DNA of 64,000 nt from Jonesia quinghaiensis DSM 15701 (GTDB lineage Bacteria > Actinomycetota > Actinomycetes > Actinomycetales > Cellulomonadaceae). Made by a program: the position numbers and the translations under genes. Where the stretch lies: positions 422,117 through 486,116 of the forward strand of contig NZ_AUHN01000006.1 of NCBI RefSeq assembly GCF_000423205.1, read 5' to 3'. The notes under the pieces were generated by a model, which worked only from the letters and a program-made list of their open reading frames with translations, was not told the origin of the DNA and made no database searches. This document shows, one piece after another, positions 36,986 to 46,284 of the stretch; within the stretch, counting starts at the first letter, position 1, and every line of letters begins with the position of its first letter.

Positions 36986-37425
36986 CTCAGGAAGCACCCC
37001 CTGTGACAGTTCTCCTGACCCAAGTAGCAACCGCAGAAGCGTTAGCTGCTGCCTGCGCAATGTCTGGAATGAAGGTGTGGGCCGTTGAGTCACCCATTGG
37101 TGCCTATGCCGTGACGCAGCCGCGCCAAGATGGCCAACAACTCGCTGCAAGCCTGACGGCACTAGCGAAACAGGCGCCAGCTATCCTCATCACCAACGCG
37201 CAAGGTCACATGACCGCTGAGCAGTGGGAAGGGGGCCAAAAAATCGGTACCCTTCCGCCCGCGCTTGTTCTTGATGGTGCCCCGCACGAGCTTGAGGACT
37301 TGCTTCTAGGCCAGGTCGACGTGGCTACGCTAGACGGCGTTGTGGACGCCGCGAAAATTTCCCGGTTCAAAGCGATGCGTATGCTCGCTAAATCGGCTCG
37401 ACAGTACAAGGCTGACCCCTCATGA
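36982..37425 (+). CDS. Uncharacterised protein coupled between hisB and hisH
   Basis: A 147-residue soluble protein of no family I recognise. It overlaps hisB by 4 nt (GTGA) and hisH by 4 nt (ATGA), so it is locked into the his operon. The N-terminal half looks alpha/beta ([29 protein letters not shown]), with an [15 protein letters not shown] loop in the middle. The C-terminus is helical and basic ([19 protein letters not shown]). There are no Cys clusters, P-loop or membrane helix. Similar-sized unannotated frames occur at this place in other actinobacterial his operons, from memory. Confidence 0.8.
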   Translation: MTQEAPPVTVLLTQVATAEALAAACAMSGMKVWAVESPIGAYAVTQPRQDGQQLAASLTALAKQAPAILITNAQGHMTAEQWEGGQKIGTLPPALVLDGAPHELEDLLLGQVDVATLDGVVDAAKISRFKAMRMLAKSARQYKADPS

Positions 37426-38069
37426 GTGCTCCACACGTCTGTGTTTTGGATTACGGCTTCGGAAACGTGCGATCAGCTGTGCGCGCGTTAGAACATGTTG
37501 GAGCTCGAGTAGACCTCACTGCTGATCCGCGCATAGCTGCACAAGCCGATGGGCTCGTTGTTCCTGGTGTTGGCGCGTTTGCCGCTGTCATGGAAGGGCT
37601 TCGCGCGGTGCGCGGGGACCAAATTATTGAACGTCGGCTTGCTGGAAATCGACCAGTTCTCGGTATCTGCGTTGGTATGCAAATCATGTTTGATGAAGGC
37701 GTAGAGCACGGTGTTCGAACCGCCGGTTTGTCCCAGTGGCCCGGGGTTGTTGAGCGACTCGATGCCCCTGTTGTCCCTCACATGGGATGGAACACCGTTG
37801 ATGTTCCATCACAATCCACACTGTTCAAAGGCATAGAAGACGAACGTTTTTATTTCGTTCACTCATACGGAGCTCAGACCTTTACGTTGGGACAAGACGA
37901 GCCAGAAGACACCATCTTCACTCCACCTGCCGTCACCTGGTCAACCCACGGCAACCCATTTGTGGCCGCTGTGGAAAACGGACCTCTCACTGCCACCCAA
38001 TTCCACCCCGAGAAATCGGCAGATGCTGGAGCCCAGTTACTCACTAACTGGCTGACCACACTGACCTGA
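37422..38069 (+). CDS. hisH: Imidazole glycerol phosphate synthase glutaminase subunit
   Basis: HisH supplies ammonia from glutamine to HisF. The 215-residue class I glutamine amidotransferase has the catalytic triad Cys83 (GICVGMQ), His195 and Glu197 (FHPEKS), and the PHMGWN block. ATG 37422 overlaps the preceding gene. HisF is not in the window. Confidence 0.95.
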   Translation: MSAPHVCVLDYGFGNVRSAVRALEHVGARVDLTADPRIAAQADGLVVPGVGAFAAVMEGLRAVRGDQIIERRLAGNRPVLGICVGMQIMFDEGVEHGVRTAGLSQWPGVVERLDAPVVPHMGWNTVDVPSQSTLFKGIEDERFYFVHSYGAQTFTLGQDEPEDTIFTPPAVTWSTHGNPFVAAVENGPLTATQFHPEKSADAGAQLLTNWLTTLT

Positions 38070-38093
38070 TCCTGCACCCACAGAAGGTACAAC

Positions 38094-38825
38094 ATGTCTA
38101 CACGTCTTGAATTGCTCCCTGCCGTTGACGTTGCCGATGCGCAGGCTGTGCGTCTCGTACAAGGCGAGGCTGGCTCTGAAACATCCTATGGTGATCCTTT
38201 GTCCGCAGCGCTCGATTGGCAAGCGGGCGGGGCTGAGTGGCTCCACCTCGTTGACCTCGATGCCGCATTTGGCAGAGGATCAAATGCTGGCCTTTTGCGC
38301 TCAGTCATTGACCAACTGTCAATCAAAGTGGAGTTGTCCGGCGGGATTCGTGATGATGAATCACTGCTGCGGGCACTGTCGACGGGCTGCACACGTGTGA
38401 ACCTGGGAACAGCAGCTCTTGAACAACCCGAATGGACTGCTCGGGTCATTCAGGAACACGGCGACCGTATTGCTGTTGGCCTTGATGTGCGCGGCACAAC
38501 GCTTGCCGCCCGAGGATGGACTGAAGATGGCGGAGATCTTTGGGAAGTCTTAGAGCGTCTCAATGCAGTTGGGTGCTCCCGTTTTGTTGTCACTGACGTG
38601 ACGAAAGATGGCACGTTGCGTGGCCCGAACCTTGATCTTCTCCGGGAGGTGTGTTCGCGTACCGATGCGCCTGTTGTCGCATCAGGTGGAATCTCCTCGT
38701 TGGAGGATATTGCTGCTCTTCGTGACCTTGTTTCCGTGGGTGTGGAAGGCGCCATCGTGGGTAAGGCGCTTTATGCAGGGGCGTTCACACTACCTCAGGC
38801 TCTTGATGTTGCTGGTCGTCCATGA
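38094..38825 (+). CDS. priA: Phosphoribosyl isomerase A (dual HisA/TrpF)
   Basis: A 243-residue beta/alpha-barrel ProFAR isomerase. It carries the PriA hallmark [11 protein letters not shown] (Arg140, Trp142), which in actinobacteria allows both the histidine and the tryptophan isomerase reactions. Catalytic aspartates are expected at Asp12 and Asp172 (TKDGT). Dual activity is inferred from the motif. AAGG precedes ATG 38094; the stop overlaps the next gene. Confidence 0.92.
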   Translation: MSTRLELLPAVDVADAQAVRLVQGEAGSETSYGDPLSAALDWQAGGAEWLHLVDLDAAFGRGSNAGLLRSVIDQLSIKVELSGGIRDDESLLRALSTGCTRVNLGTAALEQPEWTARVIQEHGDRIAVGLDVRGTTLAARGWTEDGGDLWEVLERLNAVGCSRFVVTDVTKDGTLRGPNLDLLREVCSRTDAPVVASGGISSLEDIAALRDLVSVGVEGAIVGKALYAGAFTLPQALDVAGRP

Positions 38826-39550
38826 CAGGCCGCGAGCTTCCACCAGGATCTTCCTTTTCCGGCGATGATGGCTCAGCTGACCCCGTTTTGCTTGAGGCAC
38901 TTCGCAGTGCCAGAGAAGATGATGACAACATTGTCGGCGTCGTTGCTGCGCTCAGTTCTACGCGTGTCCTGATACCTATTCTTGCGTCGCTGGATGCGGA
39001 GGGTTTCACTGAAGATGGGCATAAGTTCGACAAGGAAGCATCTGCGGGGGTGGTGGCATTGGAGGCGCCAGACGGGCGCCGAGCTTTGCCGGTATTCACA
39101 TCCGTTGAGGCGATGTCACGTTGGCGTTCTGATGCGCGCCCTGTGCCTGTTGAAGCACGTCGTGCTGCATTATCAGCAGTTTCCGAGGACTGGGCACTGT
39201 TGATTATTGATCCGGGAAGCGATCACCAATGCCAGATCCCTAGGACCGCTGTGTGGGCTATCGCGCAGGGTAAGCAGTGGGAACCTGCTGTGCGCGATGG
39301 TCGCGTAGCGGGGGACATCGAAGGAGAAATCCAACGATTAGTTGCCCCACTGGACCATGTGCTTGGAGCGAGGGCTTTGCCGGGTAATACTGCTGAAGTC
39401 GCGGTAGCGCTCATCATCGATTCTGGTTTGGCCCAGGCTGGCCTGCGTTATGTGTTGGGTACTGTCAACACAGCATTAGCTAGCAGTGAGATTATTGCCC
39501 ACCGTGTCGATTCTCTGGAGTTACGAGTCTCGGCTGGGCACCAGCGCTAG
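38822..39550 (+). CDS. SseB-like protein
   Basis: A 242-residue SseB N-terminal-domain protein, of a type often placed after priA in actinobacteria. Family-like stretches are [29 protein letters not shown] and [16 protein letters not shown]. The function is unknown. ATG 38822 overlaps the priA stop (ATGA). It converges on the minus-strand protease gene with only 10 bp between stops. Confidence 0.85.
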   Translation: MTGRELPPGSSFSGDDGSADPVLLEALRSAREDDDNIVGVVAALSSTRVLIPILASLDAEGFTEDGHKFDKEASAGVVALEAPDGRRALPVFTSVEAMSRWRSDARPVPVEARRAALSAVSEDWALLIIDPGSDHQCQIPRTAVWAIAQGKQWEPAVRDGRVAGDIEGEIQRLVAPLDHVLGARALPGNTAEVAVALIIDSGLAQAGLRYVLGTVNTALASSEIIAHRVDSLELRVSAGHQR

Positions 39551-39560
39551 CGGGCGAAGA

Positions 39561-40298
39561 CTACTCACACGTTGGCTCACCTTGGTTGATGAAGTCAGTG
39601 GGGGATTCAAGTAGCGTTCTCAATACTGAAACGGGGATAAAGAACGTTTTGCCAGAGCTCGACTTGGCATAGACGACACCGACAACTTGTCCCGACTCAT
39701 TGAGAACTGCAGAACCAGAACTTCCCGGCTCCACTTCAGCGTCTGCGACAGCAACTTTCCCAAGGTTCTCATTGAGCGGGTCATCTGTGTATTCCAGGAC
39801 AGTTCCTGAGGTAAGGGTAAGTTCCCCTCCACCGGGGTAGCCGATGATTGAGACGATGTCATCCACTTTCGGGTCCGCAGTTGCAAGAACCGGAAACGCA
39901 TCGAGGGCGTCGGTTGTTCGAACGATTGCCAGGTCGGCGATGCTTGCTGCTTCCGCGCCGGTCACCGCGATATCGCGACCGTCGGAAGTGGACAGTTGAA
40001 GTTCGTTTGTTCCTTCAATGACGTGTTTGTTGGTGACTAGTGTGGTCGAATCGATAGCGAAACCTGTCCCACGAGTCACCGCTGCGCATCCTACGTTCCG
40101 CACACGCACAGTCATGCGTTGAGCTTCAGAAAATCCGTACTTGGTAATACCACCTTCGGATTCTGGAACAAATGTCACGGTGGGAACGTATGTGCCAGGT
40201 ACTTCGGGGGGGCTTTCAGGCAGGGTAGAGCAACCAAAAAGGCTCAGGCTTAGGAGCCCTACAACAATGTGTCGACTCGTGATGCGGCGGAACTTCAT
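39561..40298 (-). CDS. Secreted trypsin-like serine protease, predicted lipoprotein
   Basis: A 245-residue chymotrypsin-fold protease with a signal peptide and lipobox (LFGC, Cys23), so it is predicted to be anchored on the outer membrane face and to depend on LspA. The triad is His92 (TNKHVIEG), Asp122 (ADLAIV) and Ser194 (GSSG). Cys71 and Cys244 might form a disulfide. There is no PDZ domain, unlike HtrA. It is the last gene of a three-gene chain and overlaps the coiled-coil gene by 4 nt. Confidence 0.88.
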   Translation of the reverse strand: MKFRRITSRHIVVGLLSLSLFGCSTLPESPPEVPGTYVPTVTFVPESEGGITKYGFSEAQRMTVRVRNVGCAAVTRGTGFAIDSTTLVTNKHVIEGTNELQLSTSDGRDIAVTGAEAASIADLAIVRTTDALDAFPVLATADPKVDDIVSIIGYPGGGELTLTSGTVLEYTDDPLNENLGKVAVADAEVEPGSSGSAVLNESGQVVGVVYAKSSSGKTFFIPVSVLRTLLESPTDFINQGEPTCE

Positions 40299-41014
40299 GA
40301 TTCTAGGTCCTCAACCAATGTGGTGTACCGCTCCGTCGCGCCCTGGCACGTTTCTTCTGCGACCTCAGAGGCTTTAGTCAGCTTGTTTTGTTCTTCTTGG
40401 AGCGATTCATCGAGTTGTGCGAGGACTTCAGAGTCCTGATCTTTAGATGGTTTTGATCGCTCGGTCAGCAGGTCATTTTGCGTGCTTTGTATGGAACTCA
40501 CCGCGTTCAATACCCGAGTTTGGCGAGTGACGCAGGATGCAAGATCAGAGGAGACGCCGAGGGCTTCTGTTGCGATGGCGGCGGTGTCTTCGGCGAGGAG
40601 CCGTTGCGTCTCTCTGTCGTCACCGACAAGAGCTTTCTCCGAGGCGAGTTCGGTGATCCTGCTTTGAGCAGTGCTCAGTTGTTCTTGTGCAGCATCCAGT
40701 TGGTTCTCTGCACTACTTAATTCTGATTCGAGTTGAGCGATTTCAACGCCCATTGTATGGGCGTGAGCATTAACTTCTTTTCCATAGACAGACCACTGAT
40801 TTGCCAAGTAGATGACGTAAGCAAGGGCACTGGCTAGCACGATAATGATGATCGCCGAGGTTATTGGCCACACAAGGCGCTTTTTTGTGGGGGCTGGTGC
40901 GTGTTTTTTTAAAGGTTCCGAGGTAGCGTCTGCTGCTGTCCCTGACCGGGAAGAAGCGACATGTGATGACGTGTGCGTCCCGGGCGGAAATGATGGGGGA
41001 GGAGTGTCGGTCAA
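40295..41014 (-). CDS. Single-pass membrane coiled-coil protein
   Basis: A 239-residue protein not matched to a named family. It has a Pro/Ser-rich cytoplasmic arm, one membrane helix (about 47-69), then an extracytoplasmic coiled coil (about 85-125, IAQLESELSSAENQLDAAQEQ) and more helix to the end. Two Cys residues (ASCVTRQ and EETCQG) could pair. It is coupled by 4-nt overlaps to DUF1844 upstream and the lipoprotein protease downstream, suggesting a shared envelope role. Confidence 0.8.
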   Translation of the reverse strand: MTDTPPPSFPPGTHTSSHVASSRSGTAADATSEPLKKHAPAPTKKRLVWPITSAIIIIVLASALAYVIYLANQWSVYGKEVNAHAHTMGVEIAQLESELSSAENQLDAAQEQLSTAQSRITELASEKALVGDDRETQRLLAEDTAAIATEALGVSSDLASCVTRQTRVLNAVSSIQSTQNDLLTERSKPSKDQDSEVLAQLDESLQEEQNKLTKASEVAEETCQGATERYTTLVEDLES

Positions 41015-41370
41015 CTCACGTACCCCGTAAATTTTTCTCCGGGGCCTTCCCCAGGTGCGTCTGGGATGACGGACGCTTCACGGAATGCCAGTTGTAAGGA
41101 ACGCAAACCATCGCGCAGTGATCGTGCGTGTTGATTTCCGATGTCACTAGCAGACGCAGTAACAAGCCCAGCCAGTGCTGTAATGAGCTTTCGTGCCTCG
41201 TCGAGGTCTTTGAGGTCCTCTCCCTCAGAAGCCAGGCCACATTTCACGGCGGCTGCACTCATAAGATGCACTGCAGCGGTGTTGATGATTTCGACGGCTT
41301 GAACCTCTGCGATGTCCCGTGCCTCGTCGAGCACCTCGTTGGGCTGGGACGCAGGTTGTTGAGAAGTCAT
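41011..41370 (-). CDS. DUF1844 protein
   Basis: A 119-residue DUF1844 protein. Hallmarks are AVHLMSAAAVKCGL and DLKDLDEARKLITALAGLV. In actinobacteria this small helical protein normally sits directly upstream of infC and reads toward it; here it reads away, with furA-katA between. The function is unknown. It is first of a chain of three overlapping minus-strand genes. Confidence 0.85.
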   Translation of the reverse strand: MTSQQPASQPNEVLDEARDIAEVQAVEIINTAAVHLMSAAAVKCGLASEGEDLKDLDEARKLITALAGLVTASASDIGNQHARSLRDGLRSLQLAFREASVIPDAPGEGPGEKFTGYVS

Positions 41371-41460
41371 GGTGACTATTCTTCCCTACCAGTGCCTGTC
41401 CTGTGTACCACTGCAGTGAGGCAGGCGAAGAAACAACGACAATCTTTGCGCAATATTTAC

Positions 41461-41505
41461 ATTGCTCTGTGCCAGTCAGCATTCCACCGGCTGGCACAGA
41501 GCAAT
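41461..41505 (-). terminator. Terminator after katA
   Basis: A perfect 15-bp stem (41461-41475 with 41491-41505) and 15-nt loop lie 12 nt beyond the katA stop. There is no strong T-tract. Confidence 0.7.
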
Positions 41506-41517
41506 GAATTGTCTTAA

Positions 41518-42963
41518 CTATGCGCTAACGCGTTCGCGTAGTGAAGCTCCAAGTGTTGCGTCTACTGACGACCAGTACACAAAGAAGCGTTCTTTCACCT
41601 CAGGTCGAGTGATTGAATTACCTTGACCGGTGAGGGTGTCCAGCAATCGAGCTCGCTGGTCATCGGTGAATACTTCGCGGTACAACGTACCTGCTTGACC
41701 AAAGTCATCGTCTTGCTCACGCAGTGTGTACGCGGCACGGATAAGTGCGCCGTCCGTTTCCCAGTTCACTTCGCCAGCTGCGTCCTCATCAGCCGCAGGG
41801 TAGTCCAGTGAGTTGGTGTTGTGGACAGGGACCTCGTAGTCGTTCGAGGTGTACCGCATCTGGCCTTCATGCTGGTAGTTGAAAACCTCGCCAGCGTGGG
41901 GTTGGTTGACGGGGAGCTGGTTGTAGTTAGCTCCGATCCTGTAGCGCTGAGCATCTGGGTAGGCGAACATGCGTCCCATGAGCATCTTGTCGGGGGAGAT
42001 GCCGGTGCCTGGAACCAGGTTTGACGGTGAGAAAGCTGCTTGTTCGATGTCCTGGAAAAAGTTACGTGGGTTGCGGTTGAGCGTCAGTTCCCCAACCTTG
42101 ATCCGTGGGTAGTCGGAGAAGGACCAAATTTTGGTGAGATCAAAGGGGTTAAACCGGTAGGTCTTCGCGTCCTCGTAGGGCATCACCTGGACGTACATGT
42201 CCCACACAGGGTGTTCACCACGGTCAATTGCTTCAAACAAATCGCGACGGTATGCGTCTGCGTCACTTCCTGCAAGAAGTTCAGCTTCTTCATTTGTGAT
42301 TGATTCAACGCCTTGTCGTGAAACAAAGTGGTATTTCACCCAGAACTGTTCACCTGCTGCGTTGGCCCACGAGAATGTGTGCGAACCGTACCCATTCATG
42401 TGACGCCACGATTTAGGCAGACCGCGGTCCCCCATGAGGTAGGTGACTTGGTGTGCGGATTCGGGCGATAGTGTCCAGAAGTCCCACTGCATATCTGAGT
42501 CGCGCAGGCCTTTGCCGTTGCGCTTTTGTGAGTGGATGAAGTCCGGGAACTTGATTGCATCGCGGATAAAGAACACTGGAGTGTTGTTTCCAACGATGTC
42601 AAAGTTTCCCTCTTCGGTGTAGTAGCGAAGGGAGAATCCGCGAACGTCGCGCCAGGTGTCGGGTGAGCCTTGTTCCCCAGCAACTGATGAGAAGCGAAGA
42701 AGAGTTTCTGTTTGTGTACCAGGTTGGAATACGGCAGCTTTGGTGAAGCGTGAGACGTCTTCTGTAACGGTGAAAACACCAAATGCGCCACCACCTTTGG
42801 CGTGCGGGTTTCGCTCGGGCACACGCTCGCGGTTGAAAGCGGCGAGCTTCTCTACAAGGAACCGGTCGTGGAGGGCTGTAATGCCATCTGGTCCGGTTGT
42901 TAAGGAGTGTTGCGAACTGGCGATTGGTGAACCGTTTTGGGCTGTCGTTGGTTTATCTGTCAT
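41518..42963 (-). CDS. katA: Heme catalase
   Basis: A monofunctional catalase, 481 residues, small-subunit clade. I use ATG 42963, which has AGGAAG 5 nt upstream; an 11-residue longer frame starts at 42996. The catalytic His54 lies in [16 protein letters not shown], the distal Asn in [11 protein letters not shown], and the proximal heme Tyr in [12 protein letters not shown]. It follows furA on the same strand, the usual peroxide-stress pairing. Confidence 0.95.
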   Translation of the reverse strand: MTDKPTTAQNGSPIASSQHSLTTGPDGITALHDRFLVEKLAAFNRERVPERNPHAKGGGAFGVFTVTEDVSRFTKAAVFQPGTQTETLLRFSSVAGEQGSPDTWRDVRGFSLRYYTEEGNFDIVGNNTPVFFIRDAIKFPDFIHSQKRNGKGLRDSDMQWDFWTLSPESAHQVTYLMGDRGLPKSWRHMNGYGSHTFSWANAAGEQFWVKYHFVSRQGVESITNEEAELLAGSDADAYRRDLFEAIDRGEHPVWDMYVQVMPYEDAKTYRFNPFDLTKIWSFSDYPRIKVGELTLNRNPRNFFQDIEQAAFSPSNLVPGTGISPDKMLMGRMFAYPDAQRYRIGANYNQLPVNQPHAGEVFNYQHEGQMRYTSNDYEVPVHNTNSLDYPAADEDAAGEVNWETDGALIRAAYTLREQDDDFGQAGTLYREVFTDDQRARLLDTLTGQGNSITRPEVKERFFVYWSSVDATLGASLRERVSA

Positions 42964-43077
42964 GGGGACTTCCTGTTCCGTATTGGTCAAGGTCACGATG
43001 ACCTCTTGATGGGTAGCAGGGTGAACGATGTGAAGCTCGTGGGGCGCTCCGCTGGGTGCGCTGATACTCGGTGGTTT

Positions 43078-43527
43078 CTAGTCCATCACAGTTGCTGCTT
43101 GGGTGCTGCGGCAACGCGGACATGTTCCCCAGAAAGTGACCTCGGCTAAGTCAATGTCGTAGCCGTGATCGTCAGTGGGGGTCAAACAAGGAGAATGCCC
43201 TACCGTGCAATCGATGTCTTCGACTGATCCGCATGTCCGGCAGACAAGATGATGATGGTTGTCGCCTACGCGCATCTCATAGCGGGCGGGGTGGCCCGCT
43301 GGTTCGATGCGATTCATCAGACCCCGGGTCGCGAAGGTGTTCAGCGCATCATAAATTGTCTGTACGGATGCAGTGCCGATGTGTCGGCGCACGTGGGAGA
43401 GGACCGTCTCGCTATCAGCGTGAGGGGTATGGGTCACAGCGTCGAGCACGGCTAGTCGGGTTGCGGTGACCCGCAGCCCGTGTGACCGGAGGAGTTGCTC
43501 GTGTGCTGTGTCCATGTTGTCAGTCAA
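43078..43527 (-). CDS. furA: Fur-family regulator (FurA/CatR type)
   Basis: A 149-residue metal-dependent repressor directly upstream of katA. It has a winged helix (about 15-80, LRVTATRLAVLDAV, TASVQTIYDALNTF), the metal site DNHHHLVCRTCG and a second pair CPRC, as in FurA-type proteins that repress catalase. The frame starts at TTG 43527; ATG 43515 is an alternative. Neither has a clear ribosome site. A FurA-type box lies just upstream, so autoregulation is likely. Confidence 0.9.
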   Translation of the reverse strand: MTDNMDTAHEQLLRSHGLRVTATRLAVLDAVTHTPHADSETVLSHVRRHIGTASVQTIYDALNTFATRGLMNRIEPAGHPARYEMRVGDNHHHLVCRTCGSVEDIDCTVGHSPCLTPTDDHGYDIDLAEVTFWGTCPRCRSTQAATVMD

Positions 43528-43532
43528 CCACC

Positions 43533-43552
43533 TATTCTGGAATTATTCAAGA
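43533..43552 (-). promoter_or_regulatory. FurA box
   Basis: On the minus strand this reads TCTTGAATAATTCCAGAATA, close to the FurA operator known upstream of mycobacterial furA-katG (TTGA-N-TAATTCCA type). It starts 6 bp before the furA start codon, so it would block the furA-katA promoter. Confidence 0.75.
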
Positions 43553-43829
43553 TAACGATTCATTCAAGAAAATGAACCTGTGGTAGCTGGTGGAGGTGAG
43601 TGTGGCGCTGTGATGAACATCGCGGTGCCGCGGGTGTGGATTTGGGCCACTAGGGGCTAAATCCCCGACCTCCTGTGCTACTGTGGTGGAAACCGACCTC
43701 ATCGCGTCAGTGTGTGAGGTTCACAAGTGGTTCGCCCACCTGAGTTTCGCCAGGATTTCCTGAGCAGAGGCCAGGTCAACAGGTTCCCGGTCTATCGACA
43801 TCTCGGTCGGTTTATCGGAGTGGTTCGTC
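43553..43829. other. Spacer between furA operator and infC leader
   Basis: About 280 bp with no gene I can support. It must hold the infC promoter. TACTGT near 43680 could be a -10 but lacks a clear -35. The region has several short G/C-rich repeats and may contain part of the infC leader. Confidence 0.35.
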
Positions 43830-43892
43830 GTGCGTGACATTTCTATGTTACGTGCTGTGTGCCGTGAACTTTGGGCCTCCACATGTGAGTGA
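43830..43892 (+). other. Possible infC leader peptide, 20 codons
   Basis: GTG 43830, with GGAG 9 nt upstream, opens a frame [20 protein letters not shown] that stops at TGA 43890-43892. The stop lies in the loop of the following hairpin. A ribosome finishing this peptide would cover the left arm of the hairpin, which is the geometry of a leader-peptide switch. It has no run of one amino acid and could be chance. Confidence 0.3.
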
Positions 43893-43910
43893 TGTGGGGG
43901 CCTTTCTCAT
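43874..43910 (+). terminator. Attenuator-like hairpin in the infC leader
   Basis: An 11-bp stem with one G-U pair (43874-43884 with 43892-43902) and 7-nt loop is followed by TTTCTC. It ends 42 nt before the infC start, inside the transcribed leader, so it can act as an attenuator. Confidence 0.65.
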
Positions 43911-43944
43911 GTCGCCGGGACGTCCTCAACACAAGGAGCATCAC

Positions 43945-44604
43945 ATCAACGAGCCGCGTATCAACGATCGAATCCGCGTTCCCGAGGTTCGACTCGTCGG
44001 CCCAGGTGGGGAACAGGTCGGTGTTGTCCGCCTTGAGGTCGCTCTGAGTTTAGCTCAAGAGGCGGACCTCGACCTCGTAGAGGTTGCCCCCGACGCCCGT
44101 CCACCAGTTTGCAAGCTGATGGACTACGGAAAGTTTAAGTACGAGTCTGCGATGAAAGCACGCGAAGCGCGTCGTAACCAGGCAAATACTGTTCTCAAGG
44201 AAATTCGTTTCCGACTCAAGATCGATGACCACGATTACGGGACAAAAAAGGGCCACGTCGAGCGGTTCCTTAGTGCCGGCGACAAGGTCAAGGTCATGAT
44301 CATGTTCCGCGGACGTGAGCAGTCTCGCCCCGAGATGGGTATTCGACTTCTCCAGCGTCTTGCAGACGATGTTGCAGAGTTGGGCTTTGTTGAAAGCTCA
44401 CCAAAGCAAGACGGTCGAAACATGATTATGGTCCTCGGTCCAACAAAGAAGAAGACCGAAGCGAAAAGCGAGCAGCGCAGGCGTCGTGAAGACACCCGCA
44501 ATGAGCGCGGCCAGCGTTCGGAAAGCGATGACCAGAGCGCGACAAGCCAGGATGCTCCTGCTGAAGAGCAGGGCGCAACCGAAGGCGTCACCTCAGAGTC
44601 CTGA
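43945..44604 (+). CDS. infC: Translation initiation factor IF-3, AUC start
   Basis: IF-3 keeps subunits apart and checks the start codon. The conserved N-terminus [19 protein letters not shown] begins at ATC 43945, with AAGGAG (43933-43938) 6 nt before it. No ATG or GTG fits: the in-frame ATG at 43909 adds 12 unrelated residues next to the hairpin. A rare start allows IF-3 to repress its own synthesis, as known in E. coli. The 219-residue protein has a charged, disordered tail of about 50 residues after VLGPTKKK. Confidence 0.95.
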   Translation: MNEPRINDRIRVPEVRLVGPGGEQVGVVRLEVALSLAQEADLDLVEVAPDARPPVCKLMDYGKFKYESAMKAREARRNQANTVLKEIRFRLKIDDHDYGTKKGHVERFLSAGDKVKVMIMFRGREQSRPEMGIRLLQRLADDVAELGFVESSPKQDGRNMIMVLGPTKKKTEAKSEQRRRREDTRNERGQRSESDDQSATSQDAPAEEQGATEGVTSES

Positions 44605-44729
44605 CCCACTCTTTCATCGTGTGCCCACACGATGCGCATCCCTGATGGGTCACCATCAGCTGGTGTCTGCCCGGCACCAGCCCGATTCCGTCACGTCCAA
44701 CGTGGCCGAAAGCAAGGAGAACGGCAGCC

Positions 44730-44924
44730 ATGCCGAAGAACAAGACGCACTCCGGCGCCAAGAAGCGTTTCCGTGTCACTGGTAGCGGAAAGATCATGCA
44801 CGAGCAGGTCAACAAGCGTCACCTTCTCGAGCACAAGTCATCTACGCGCACCCGTCGTTTGTCCTCCGACCAGGAAGTCAGCGCAGCAGACATCAAGAAG
44901 GTCAAGAAGCTTCTCGGCAAGTGA
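44730..44924 (+). CDS. rpmI: 50S ribosomal protein L35
   Basis: The 64-residue basic protein [20 protein letters not shown] is a textbook L35, with [31 protein letters not shown] precedes the ATG. It lies 125 nt after infC and 60 nt before rplT in the conserved infC-rpmI-rplT order. Confidence 0.97.
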   Translation: MPKNKTHSGAKKRFRVTGSGKIMHEQVNKRHLLEHKSSTRTRRLSSDQEVSAADIKKVKKLLGK

Positions 44925-44984
44925 CCTTGGAGGCCTGAAGGCCACCATCTTTCCCCACACACATTCTTATGTAAGGAGCATCAC

Positions 44985-45371
44985 GTGGCACGCGTGAAGC
45001 GGGCGGTTAATGCCCAAAAGAAGCGTCGTACGATATTGGACCGCGCTAGCGGTTACCGTGGCCAGCGCTCACGCCTTTACCGTAAGGCAAAAGAGCAGGT
45101 CACTCACTCACTCGTTTACAACTACCGTGACCGCAAGGCCCGCAAGGGTGACTTCCGTCGCCTGTGGATCCAGCGTATCAACGCAGCATCCCGCGCACAG
45201 GGCATGACCTACAACCGTTTCATTCAGGGCCTCAAGGCTGCTGGTGTTGAGGTTGACCGTCGTCTTCTTGCTGAACTTGCTGTAAGCGACCAGGTAGCAT
45301 TCAACGCTCTCGTTGCTGTAGCCAAAGCTGCACTGCCCGAAGACGTGAATGCCCCTCAACAGAAGGCTTGA
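44985..45371 (+). CDS. rplT: 50S ribosomal protein L20
   Basis: A 128-residue L20 with [18 protein letters not shown] at the start and [22 protein letters not shown] in the core. The GTG start follows AAGGAGCATCAC, the same 12 bases that precede the infC ATC start, so the two genes have matched initiation regions. Confidence 0.97.
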   Translation: MARVKRAVNAQKKRRTILDRASGYRGQRSRLYRKAKEQVTHSLVYNYRDRKARKGDFRRLWIQRINAASRAQGMTYNRFIQGLKAAGVEVDRRLLAELAVSDQVAFNALVAVAKAALPEDVNAPQQKA

Positions 45372-45420
45372 TTGCCACGTGTAATCACCCCTCTGTGCAT
45401 CTTGTGAAGGACGCCTAGAT

Positions 45421-46275
45421 ATGCCAGACCTCACGAACCCGCGAAGTGATCGCGTTAAACTCGTGAGGAGGCTATCTGGGCGTTCTTCGCGTTTACGGTA
45501 CCGACAGTTCTTGGTGGAAGGTCCGCAGAACGTACGGGAAATTGTCTTGACCTCTCCCGAGCTTGTTCGTGATGTCTACATCACTCAAGAAGCCACCGAT
45601 CGCTTTGACGATATCGTTCGCGGCGCTCAGCGCAACGGAATCTATCTCCACACGGCTTCCAACGAAGTGCTCGCTGCGATGAGCGCAGACGCTCAGGGCA
45701 TCGTAGCGGTAGCTGACTTTGTACCTACTGGGCAAGAAGTGCTGAGAGCAACTCTCCCGACCGCTCGTACGATTGCGGTCCTATCTCACGTCCGTGACCC
45801 CGGCAATGCGGGTACTGTCATCAGAGCGGCCGATGCCGCTGGTGCAGACCTTGTCGTTCTGACACGCGAAAGTGTTGATCTTTTTAACCCTAAAGTTGTG
45901 CGATCTACTGCCGGGTCCTTATTTCACGTTCCCATCGTGACTGGCGTCGATTTAGAACAAATCAGCCTGCAACTTCGCTTAGCTGAAGTGCCTTTACTCG
46001 CCACTACCGCGGCGGGGGACTATAACCTCGATGATCTCGTTGATCAAGCAACTGGTGGCTCCAGCACCAGCGAAGTACCCCTCCTGAAGGGACCCCATGC
46101 CTGGCTTTTTGGGAACGAAGCTCAAGGGCTCTCAGAATCTGACCTAGCGTACGCCGACGCGTCAGTACGAATTCCACTGCACGGACGTGCAGAATCGCTA
46201 AATCTTGCCATGGCTGCGACAATTTGCCTTTATGCTAGTGCCCGAACACACAGATCGACTGCCGCTACTCCATAA
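45421..46275 (+). CDS. SpoU-family rRNA 2'-O-methyltransferase
   Basis: A 284-residue TrmH/SpoU methyltransferase with an N-terminal substrate-binding domain and the trefoil-knot SAM domain. Motif 1 is RDPGNAGTVIRAADAAGADLVVL, motif 2 LFGNEAQGLSE, motif 3 IPLHGRAESLNLAMA. Its place between rplT and pheS fits the TsnR/RlmB group acting on 23S rRNA; the exact nucleotide is not predictable here. Confidence 0.9.
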   Translation: MPDLTNPRSDRVKLVRRLSGRSSRLRYRQFLVEGPQNVREIVLTSPELVRDVYITQEATDRFDDIVRGAQRNGIYLHTASNEVLAAMSADAQGIVAVADFVPTGQEVLRATLPTARTIAVLSHVRDPGNAGTVIRAADAAGADLVVLTRESVDLFNPKVVRSTAGSLFHVPIVTGVDLEQISLQLRLAEVPLLATTAAGDYNLDDLVDQATGGSSTSEVPLLKGPHAWLFGNEAQGLSESDLAYADASVRIPLHGRAESLNLAMAATICLYASARTHRSTAATP

Positions 46276-46284
46276 AGAGAGATC

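Noticed and set aside
43834..43944. GTG or ATG start for infC upstream of the ATC
   Set aside because: The added residues are unlike IF-3 and the region forms an attenuator-like hairpin; AAGGAG is placed exactly for ATC 43945.
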